DNA of 24,816 bases from a virus: positions 1-24,816 of IMG/VR virus record IMGVR_UViG_3300022937_000139; one strand, given 5' to 3'. Positions 19,893 to 24,816 of this stretch are shown here, piece after piece. Under the pieces are notes generated by a model. That model was not told the origin of the DNA, did no database searches, and saw only the letters and a list, made by a program, of their open reading frames with translations. The position numbers and the translations under genes were made by a program. Every line of letters starts with the position of its first letter. Position 1 is the stretch's first letter.

Positions 19893-20190
19893 GTAACGTT
19901 GAAGCCAATCAACGACAATCTGGACCGGGGGGCGGTACCCCGCACCTCCACCATAAGCACTCTATCCCAACCTGACGAGGGTGGATCGTAAAGAACTAAA
20001 CAGAGTGCTTATGATGGGGGTGAACTAGGATCGACAGGTGTAAGAGAGAACGTGGAGTTACCGGTAGGCGATGACCGTAAATCAAGCAAAAAAACTAAAC
20101 GCAAACGATAACTTTGCATCTGAGGATTACGCCCTAGCGGCATAATCACTCGGGGTGGGCAACCGGCCTAGCAACAGAAACGGTTGCACT
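19893..20190 (+). ncRNA. ssrA: Circularly permuted two-piece tmRNA
   Basis: Transfer-messenger RNA that rescues stalled ribosomes and tags the peptide for proteolysis. The acceptor piece comes first (about 19893-19953): a hairpin CGTTG/CAACG, a T-arm CGGGG/CCCCG (19926-19930/19938-19942) with loop GGCGGTA, then CACCTCC, A and an encoded CCA (19951-19953). After a 62-base spacer the coding piece starts GGGGGTG (20016-20022), which pairs with CACCTCC over seven bases, the third pair being the G-U that AlaRS needs. AACTAGGATCGACAGG is the conserved 5' tmRNA sequence. The resume codon is GCA 20101, and the frame to TAA 20143-20145 encodes ANDNFASEDYALAA, an ALAA-ending tag of alphaproteobacterial look. 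A GCAACC/GGTTGC stem (20159-20164/20182-20187) suits a pseudoknot. The 3' end is approximate. SmpB is not seen in this window. Confidence 0.95.
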
Positions 20191-20193
20191 TCA

Positions 20194-20201
20194 AATAAAT
20201 A
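20194..20201 (+). promoter_or_regulatory. T4-type late promoter AATAAATA, predicting a leaderless mRNA
   Basis: AATAAATA-C ends at 20201. T4 spacing puts +1 exactly at 20207, the A of the next ATG. No Shine-Dalgarno lies between the tmRNA and that ATG. Confidence 0.55.
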
Positions 20202-20206
20202 CTAAC

Positions 20207-20809
20207 ATGAACAAAACTTTAGAACTTCTTTATACTCCGGTTATTCCTATAGAAAATTATACCGGCGCTGGCTGGAACAAAGGTCTTAGTGCTATTTGGA
20301 CTGGTGAACTATCAGATAATATGTCTGTTAGTTTTAACGGACAACCATTATGGGAATCTATATGTCTACCGAAAGAAAATATTGTTTCTTCAGGATCAAC
20401 ACAAACAACTACAGTTAACTTTGATCCTAGTATTACTAATACTATATCATTTGTTAATGAGCAACAATATGGCGATTATAGAATTAGACCGTTTGGCAAT
20501 ATTACAATAACGCCACTATCATCTAACCAATATCAGATCGATTTTGTTTATAATTGGAGAGATGAATGCTCAGAAGAAAATTATATAGAGATTCAAAAAG
20601 GTTTCAAAGTAAAACAAGAAGGGTTTACGTTTGAAGTTAATAATTTTAAAACAATTGAAGAAAGTAGAATTATACCAGGTATTAAGTATACATCAAATCA
20701 CACATTAACTTGGAATACAACTAATCCTATAATTTTTACAATTACAGAATCTGGCCAAACAATTAAAGATATTCCTTATAAAAATTCTCACCAATTTACC
20801 CTAACTTAG
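20207..20809 (+). CDS. Beta-rich phage protein of unknown function (200 aa)
   Basis: A 200 aa protein rich in Thr, Asn, Ile and Tyr with alternating beta-type hydrophobic residues (IRPFGNITITPLSSNQYQID, YTSNHTLTWNTTNPIIFTIT), and no signal peptide or membrane segment. The composition suggests a fibre- or virion-associated beta protein; no family is recognised. There is no ribosome-binding site, and the upstream late promoter would place the RNA 5' end on the ATG. It ends just before a sigma70-type promoter. Confidence 0.65.
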   Translation: MNKTLELLYTPVIPIENYTGAGWNKGLSAIWTGELSDNMSVSFNGQPLWESICLPKENIVSSGSTQTTTVNFDPSITNTISFVNEQQYGDYRIRPFGNITITPLSSNQYQIDFVYNWRDECSEENYIEIQKGFKVKQEGFTFEVNNFKTIEESRIIPGIKYTSNHTLTWNTTNPIIFTITESGQTIKDIPYKNSHQFTLT

Positions 20810-20812
20810 GGG

Positions 20813-20841
20813 TTGACACATCCTTTAATTTATTATACAAT
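20813..20841 (+). promoter_or_regulatory. Sigma70-type promoter TTGACA-N17-TACAAT
   Basis: TTGACA (20813-20818) and TACAAT (20836-20841) with 17 bases between them, three bases after the previous stop. It drives the wall hydrolase gene and has the same -35 and -10 sequences as the promoter at 9644. Confidence 0.88.
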
Positions 20842-20914
20842 AATAACTTAGAAATAGTTAAAGTACGTTATTTCTAATGCTTTTATTAACTTTAAATAAA
20901 GTATGAGGATTTTG

Positions 20915-21544
20915 ATGAGACTAAACATATCTATGTTTTTGGTAGTATTAACTACCACCCTATGTTTTGCTGACATTAGTGTTGGTGAGACAATAGCACT
21001 GAAAGACAATAACGGAAAGATTACGTATCTTATAAATGGAAAAGAAACTAATAACATTCCTGAATTGTACACAAAAGAATCAGAGCCAGAACTTTACTGT
21101 TTGGCTTTGAATATCTACCATGAAAGCAGATCGGATAACATGGCTGGTCAAGCGGCCGTTGCTGATGTTGTGCTTAATAGGGTAACCGATGCCAGATATC
21201 CAAATACCATTTGTGAAGTTGTAAAGGAAGGTCCTATTAGAGAAAGTTGGAAAACTAGACAAGATCCAAATTTATCCGATAGTGAACGAAAATTCAACCC
21301 TGTTCGAAATCGTTGTCAATTTAGTTGGTGGTGTGACGGTAAAAGCGATGAGCCACGACAGCCATTGGCTTGGAGAAAAGCACAAGAAATCGCTTATCAT
21401 CTTGTTCACAACAACTTATTTCGTGGAATATCAGAAGGTGCTACACACTATCATGCTACCTATGTAGATCCACATTGGAATAAATCAATGATTGAAATTG
21501 GACGAATTGGTGAACATATTTTCTATAGAAGTTTACCAAAATAG
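20915..21544 (+). CDS. Secreted cell-wall hydrolase, SleB/Hydrolase_2 family
   Basis: A 209 aa lytic enzyme. ATG 20915 is preferred over ATG 20903 because GAGGA (20905-20909) is five bases upstream. Residues 1-19 (MRLNISMFLVVLTTTLCFA) are a Sec signal peptide. LALNIYHESRSDNMAGQAAV, then ADVVLNRV is the SleB hallmark, with E70 the probable catalytic Glu; CQFSWWCDGK, AWRKAQEIAYHL and GATHYHATYV complete the domain. SleB-type proteins are lytic transglycosylases that cut peptidoglycan. Export by the host Sec system implies action in the periplasm, as an endolysin or for superinfection exclusion or wall remodelling. The sigma70-type promoter suggests it is not purely late. Confidence 0.9.
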   Translation: MRLNISMFLVVLTTTLCFADISVGETIALKDNNGKITYLINGKETNNIPELYTKESEPELYCLALNIYHESRSDNMAGQAAVADVVLNRVTDARYPNTICEVVKEGPIRESWKTRQDPNLSDSERKFNPVRNRCQFSWWCDGKSDEPRQPLAWRKAQEIAYHLVHNNLFRGISEGATHYHATYVDPHWNKSMIEIGRIGEHIFYRSLPK

Positions 21545-21545
21545 G

Positions 21546-21574
21546 TTGACAATTAGTATACTCTATAGTATTAT
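21546..21574 (+). promoter_or_regulatory. Sigma70-type promoter TTGACA-N17-TATTAT
   Basis: TTGACA (21546-21551) and TATTAT (21569-21574), 17 bases apart, start two bases after the hydrolase stop and serve the lipoprotein genes. Confidence 0.85.
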
Positions 21575-21614
21575 TAACTTACATTAACACATACACACAG
21601 AAAGAGGTATGAAT

Positions 21615-22094
21615 ATGAAAGGCACGTTTAAGGCAGTAACATTGGCGGCAACACTACTAACACTTGGTGCTTGTAGTTCAATGACAACAATAGCAGAGCG
21701 AGATAGTTACGCACAACCTAAATGGTATGCTGACTGCGCTCAAGCAGGAACCGAAGGTTGGTTCTGGTGGGAAAAAGAATACGCATACGCATGTGGCGCT
21801 GGTGAGTCTCGATATCAGCAAGCCGCTGAAGAACAGATGTATGCGATCGCAATGAACAACTTTGCGAAACGTATTAACGGCAAAGTTAATTCGGAAACAA
21901 ACATCGACATCAAAAACGATGTGAAAAATACTTCTACACAGATTAGTTATACCGTAACTGATACAAGAATCACTCAGCATCTAGAAGAAGAACGTTCAAC
22001 ATTTGTATATGCTGGACAGCAATATACTTTTGTTAAATTAAAGATGCCTAAGGAAGTATTTGATCAACTCTTGGTAGAAAACAAGGGGCAGTAA
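21615..22094 (+). CDS. Outer-membrane-type lipoprotein (LPP20-like)
   Basis: A 159 aa lipoprotein. ATG 21615 is preferred to ATG 21609, since GAGG is one base from the latter and seven from the former. KAVTLAATLLTLGAC is a lipoprotein signal with lipobox LGAC (Cys about residue 20), followed by SSM, so no inner-membrane-retention Asp at +2. PKWYADC starts the mature domain. QQAAEEQMYAIAMNNFAKRI, then VNSETNI and ERSTFVYAGQQYTFVKLKMP follow the LPP20 pattern (helix with A..A...L, then beta strands). Its role in a phage is unknown; surface alteration or superinfection exclusion is a guess. RBS AGAGG. Confidence 0.75.
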   Translation: MKGTFKAVTLAATLLTLGACSSMTTIAERDSYAQPKWYADCAQAGTEGWFWWEKEYAYACGAGESRYQQAAEEQMYAIAMNNFAKRINGKVNSETNIDIKNDVKNTSTQISYTVTDTRITQHLEEERSTFVYAGQQYTFVKLKMPKEVFDQLLVENKGQ

Positions 22095-22095
22095 T

Positions 22096-22437
22096 ATGCT
22101 TCGTGTACTGCTACCTATAATCGGAATCGCGGTACTTTCAGGCTGTGCCGCGAAAACCGAATCAGTACTATATTCTGACGCATCGCACAACCAATACTGT
22201 TATACAAAACAAGATATAACAATTCGTAATGGTGAAACAGTTAACAGTGAAACAAAACTAGACTGTTCCGACGACATGGTTGATAAACTTGTTATGAAAA
22301 AAACAGGTATGGCAAAGGATTGCGAATACTATAGAAACAAATTTATGCTAGGAGGAAAGTATGTATCGAAGATTGGCTTGCGTTGTAGGCTACCTAACAA
22401 CGATTTTGTTATTGTCGACGACGATATTCACAACTAG
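22096..22437 (+). CDS. Small lipoprotein (113 aa)
   Basis: A 113 aa protein with lipoprotein signal LLPIIGIAVLSGC (lipobox LSGC) and mature start AAKTES. The mature part has four Cys (YCYTKQ, LDCSDD, DCEYYR, RCRL), so disulfides in the periplasm are likely. AAGGGG is upstream of the ATG, which comes one base after the previous stop. Its last 77 bases overlap the next gene in another frame. No family is recognised. Confidence 0.7.
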   Translation: MLRVLLPIIGIAVLSGCAAKTESVLYSDASHNQYCYTKQDITIRNGETVNSETKLDCSDDMVDKLVMKKTGMAKDCEYYRNKFMLGGKYVSKIGLRCRLPNNDFVIVDDDIHN

Positions 22438-22759
22438 TGTAAACGCTGAAAATCTTTTTTCGAGAACTAAAACTGTTGCTTTTGGTTGGTTTGAAAAATT
22501 AGACGAAGCACAGATGAACAGTTATCTATCGTCACTACAACAGGCTATATTGTATGCTGATAACGGTGAAGCAGTTCATTGGAGTAAAAATAAAGCGTGG
22601 GGCTTGACTAGAATACTACATACTGATTCAAATTCAAGAGGTTATTGTAGAACTATGTACATAGAAATTAATGCTTTTAAAAAGCAAAAATCCGATGTAC
22701 ACAAATATTGCTACGTTAACAGCACTGGACGTTGGGAACAAGACTACGTAAGGCGATAA
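22361..22759 (+). CDS. Periplasmic protein resembling the 17-kDa surface-antigen C-terminal domain
   Basis: A 132 aa protein with a Sec signal peptide (VVGYLTTILLLSTTIFTTSV, cut after about 29: SVNA). The mature part VHWSKNKAWGLTRILHTDSN, then GYCRTMYIEI and HKYCYVNSTGRWEQ follows the pattern of RT0821/17-kDa-antigen-type domains (W-x(n)-G-x-x-x-x, C-R-x-(F/Y)-x(n)-C-x-x-x-x-G-x-W), common in alphaproteobacteria. AGGAGG right before ATG 22361 makes the start secure although it lies 77 bases inside the previous gene. Probably a structural or surface component of the envelope. Confidence 0.75.
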   Translation: MYRRLACVVGYLTTILLLSTTIFTTSVNAENLFSRTKTVAFGWFEKLDEAQMNSYLSSLQQAILYADNGEAVHWSKNKAWGLTRILHTDSNSRGYCRTMYIEINAFKKQKSDVHKYCYVNSTGRWEQDYVRR

Positions 22760-22762
22760 ATA
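22755..22762 (+). promoter_or_regulatory. T4-type late promoter GATAAATA, predicting a leaderless mRNA
   Basis: GATAAATA ends at 22762; T4 spacing puts +1 at 22768, the A of the next ATG. It overlaps the last codons of the previous gene. Confidence 0.5.
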
Positions 22763-22767
22763 TAAAC

Positions 22768-24351
22768 ATGGCGTTAGGAATTATAACTTTATTATCAGCA
22801 TTAACTATTTCTGCTATTGCTATCTATTATAGTGTAGCAGGTCTTGCCGCGATCTTTGCGGCCGCAGTTATTCCCATTATTGTAATGGGTGTAGCACTTG
22901 AAATTGGAAAACTTGTAACAGCAGTTTGGCTTCATAGATATTGGAGTCGTGCTACTTGGTGGTTAAAGACTTATCTAAGTACAGCAGTTCTTGTACTAAT
23001 GTTTATTACATCAATGGGTATCTTTGGTTTCTTATCAAAAGCACACATTGAGCAAACATCACTATCACAAGAGCAGGTTGCTCTTATTGAAACACTAGAC
23101 GACAAAGAAACTAGAGCTCAGGCTAAGATAGAACGTTGGCGAGGAGAGCTTGATCGACTGATGAAGGGTGAAGATGTCCGTGTTGACAGTTTGATTGAGA
23201 AAGAGCAAGAAGGTTTAGACAAAATATATGCCCGTATTAAAGACGAAAAAGATGCTGTAAGGGCAGATGCTAAGTTCGAAATAGAACAACAACAGTTACG
23301 TATTACACAAGCACAAGAAAGACGTGATGCTGAAATAGCCGCGGCTGAGAAAAAGTTTGAAGGTTCACTAGGTGGATCTAAACAATATGAAGAAGCAGTA
23401 TCTAAAGCAAAAGCAAACGAACTAAGTGTAGCAAGTAGAGCACAAAAAGAAATTCTTGCTATTAACAATAAACTTGACGAAGACCTAGCAAAGATTGATA
23501 CAAAATACGCAGGCGACATTAAAGCATTTAATGATCGTATACAAGACCTACGTAATCAAGCAAATAACAAAACAGTAGACATTGAAGGTCGCATTACAGA
23601 ACTTGAAGGATTCATTGAAAAAGAACAAAAAACAATTGATGATGTCCGTGAAGAAAAGTTTGGCTACGAAAAAGAATATCGTAAACTTGAAGCAGAAGTA
23701 GGACCAATCAAATACATTGCAGAGTTTATCTACGGCGAACAAGCAGACAATAATTTACTTGAAGAAGCAGTTCGTTGGGTCATTATTGTTATTATATTTG
23801 TGTTTGATCCACTAGCAGTTTTATTACTAATTGCTAGTCAATACACATTTAATTGGAATCGACAGGACAAAGGCAACCCTTTACCGCCATCTGATCCAGA
23901 TCCAGATCCAGAACCACAAGATGATCCAGAACCACCTTTTACTGAAGAAGAGTGGCAAGAGGCACATCGACTAAATGACGAGTTTGATAGAGCAAAGAAA
24001 ATTAACGACAATATTCCGCCGGACTTTGAAAAGCCAACTGAGTCAATGGTATCAGATTTAGATAAATGGAATGACTGGGTTGATGCCGCTAATGCTGAAG
24101 CAGAAAAAGAAGCAGAAGAAAAATTTAAAATTATACCAGAACTACAAGAAGAAATTGATAAAAAATCTTGGGTTAAAACTAGAAACCCAATGTACTTTGC
24201 TAACGAAGCAGAAGAAGTTAAAAAAACAATCAAAGTAAATGAATTCTATGATAAAGAAGGCTTTGACCAAGTCAAAAAATCATACACACAAAATGAGGAG
24301 CAAACGGAAGGTACTCTATGGAACAGAGTAAAACGGCCGCTGGATGAATAA
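22768..24351 (+). CDS. Large membrane/coiled-coil phage protein (527 aa)
   Basis: The frame is open upstream to a TTG at 22732, but ATG 22768 is the plausible start. Three N-terminal membrane segments (about 3-20, 23-48 and 68-91; ALEIGKLVTAVWLHRYW between the last two) are followed by a long charged coiled coil (about 100-325), a fourth membrane segment (about 337-358, FVFDPLAVLLLIAS), a Pro/Asp repeat (SDPDPDPEPQDDPEPP) and a charged helical tail. The layout resembles DUF4407-type proteins and a conserved large membrane protein of T4-like marine phages. It may shape or tether at the host inner membrane; no role is proven. No Shine-Dalgarno except distant AAGGCG. Confidence 0.75.
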   Translation: MALGIITLLSALTISAIAIYYSVAGLAAIFAAAVIPIIVMGVALEIGKLVTAVWLHRYWSRATWWLKTYLSTAVLVLMFITSMGIFGFLSKAHIEQTSLSQEQVALIETLDDKETRAQAKIERWRGELDRLMKGEDVRVDSLIEKEQEGLDKIYARIKDEKDAVRADAKFEIEQQQLRITQAQERRDAEIAAAEKKFEGSLGGSKQYEEAVSKAKANELSVASRAQKEILAINNKLDEDLAKIDTKYAGDIKAFNDRIQDLRNQANNKTVDIEGRITELEGFIEKEQKTIDDVREEKFGYEKEYRKLEAEVGPIKYIAEFIYGEQADNNLLEEAVRWVIIVIIFVFDPLAVLLLIASQYTFNWNRQDKGNPLPPSDPDPDPEPQDDPEPPFTEEEWQEAHRLNDEFDRAKKINDNIPPDFEKPTESMVSDLDKWNDWVDAANAEAEKEAEEKFKIIPELQEEIDKKSWVKTRNPMYFANEAEEVKKTIKVNEFYDKEGFDQVKKSYTQNEEQTEGTLWNRVKRPLDE

Positions 24352-24721
24352 AGTATATCTTGTAACCGCACCTGACGATGTTACTTACGACTCTAAAAAA
24401 ATTATCTGCGTCGGACTCGACGAAACTCAAAAAGAAATTGTAAGCCAAGCACTACAGAGGTTTAAAACTATGCCAACCACTGTACTTTATGTTTGGAGCA
24501 ATGGTGAAAGTCAAGAATGGCTTTTAGACAAAAAACAAAAATGTGACTTAATTATTTTTAATGCTAATAATGAGGACAAATCACTAGTTGGTTATTTTGC
24601 CGCTCATGATAAAGCATATTATATGGGAGAGCTAGGTATGCTTTCACGTGTTAATAATAGAGTCATATACGACACAGATGAGTGTCATAAACTAATAGAG
24701 GAGAAAATATATCACGTATGA
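24344..24721 (+). CDS. Conserved T4-like phage protein of unknown function (125 aa)
   Basis: A 125 aa soluble protein: VYLVTAPDDVTYDSKKIICV, TTVLYVWSNGESQEWLLDKK, DLIIFNAN, VGYFAAHDKAYYMGEL, NNRVIYD. Alternating beta strands and helices suggest a small Rossmann-like fold, but no catalytic motif is evident. Similar proteins seem common in marine T4-like phages (from memory). Its ATG overlaps the end of the membrane-protein gene by eight bases, and its stop overlaps the bS21 ATG (ATGA), so the three genes are coupled. Confidence 0.75.
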   Translation: MNKVYLVTAPDDVTYDSKKIICVGLDETQKEIVSQALQRFKTMPTTVLYVWSNGESQEWLLDKKQKCDLIIFNANNEDKSLVGYFAAHDKAYYMGELGMLSRVNNRVIYDTDECHKLIEEKIYHV

Positions 24722-24816
24722 GAAACTTTGATAGAAAACCCAGACCTAGAGAAGAAGGCCTTATGGTACACGTTAGGGATGGTGAGCCTATAGAGAAAGC
24801 TCTAAGAAGACTAAAA
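24718..24816 (+). CDS. rpsU: Ribosomal protein bS21 (partial, 5' end)
   Basis: Thirty-three codons to the right edge. LMVHVRDGEPIEKALRRLK matches the bS21 hallmark (V-x-V-x-x-(N/G)-E-x-x-E-x-ALRR-(F/L)-K), after a 15 aa basic leader (MRNFDRKPRPREEG). bS21 binds the 30S platform near the anti-Shine-Dalgarno end of 16S rRNA and helps initiation. Phage bS21 homologues are known and may replace the host copy. The ATG overlaps the previous stop (ATGA), and GAGGAG lies 14 bases upstream. Confidence 0.85.
   Translation, partial: MRNFDRKPRPREEGLMVHVRDGEPIEKALRRLK

Noticed and set aside
19858-20190. Prophage attachment site at the tmRNA
   Set aside because: ssrA is a common integration target, but no integrase or duplicated 3' fragment is present and the gene is complete with its own promoter.
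20289-20510. 73 aa frame inside the 200 aa gene
   Set aside because: Out-of-frame reading of the AT-rich 200 aa gene; no initiation signal.
23118-23519. 133 aa leftward frame opposite the coiled coil
   Set aside because: Ser/Ala-rich reading is the antisense product of Glu/Lys/Gln-rich coiled-coil codons.

Overview
The window looks like a piece of a T4-like (straboviral/pelagimyophage-type) marine myovirus genome whose host is probably an alphaproteobacterium, with SAR11-like or similar marine bacteria the best guess. Support: AT-rich DNA packed with short overlapping genes; many copies of an (A/G/T)ATAAATA octamer just upstream of genes, matching the T4 late-promoter core TATAAATA; a class Ia ribonucleotide reductase pair with glutaredoxin; a PAAR spike tip and a beta-helix tailspike; and a circularly permuted two-piece tmRNA of the alphaproteobacterial type (tag ANDNFASEDYALAA). 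No integrase, IS element, CRISPR array or tRNA gene was found.

Layout. 1-1923 (+): the end of a virion-like protein, a TNase-family nuclease and two tandem paralogues with a weak ParB-like signature, closed by a bidirectional terminator. 1971-3480 (-): two late transcription units of very small genes, including three too short for usual ORF cut-offs (34 and 26 aa peptides and a 52 aa DUF3563-like protein), with a structured leader and large inverted repeats around the promoters. 3596-6085 (+): a tightly coupled four-gene operon holding a polymerase-X-like nucleotidyltransferase and a ligase-like KxDG nucleotidyltransferase whose N terminus looks like a capsid-targeting signal. 6120-9647 (+): small virion-type genes, each with its own late promoter, plus a holin/XhlA-like coiled-coil membrane protein. 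9644-12438 (+): a sigma70-type promoter and PD-(D/E)XK exonuclease, then a tailspike and an accessory gene. 12458-16572 (+): nrdA, nrdB, glutaredoxin and an Sm-like small protein. 16584-19856 (+): a virion-like helical protein, a PKHD-type 2OG oxygenase, the PAAR tip, a DUF454 membrane protein and two tandem TIGR02466-like 2OG oxygenases. 19858-20190 (+): the permuted tmRNA behind a sigma70-type promoter. 20207-22759 (+): an unknown protein followed by an envelope group (secreted SleB-type wall hydrolase, two lipoproteins, a 17-kDa-antigen-like periplasmic protein) with two sigma70-type promoters. 22768-24816 (+): a large membrane/coiled-coil protein, a conserved small protein and the start of a bS21 ribosomal protein gene.

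How it fits together. Two transcription classes are visible: host-type TTGACA-N17-TANNNT promoters in front of the exonuclease, tmRNA, wall hydrolase and lipoproteins, and T4-type late promoters in front of most structural genes and nrdA. The most striking content is the translation-directed set (tmRNA plus bS21), the PolX-like/ligase-like pair with a possible virion-packaging signal, and late promoters placed so that transcription should start exactly on the ATG of two genes that lack a Shine-Dalgarno sequence (predicted leaderless mRNAs).
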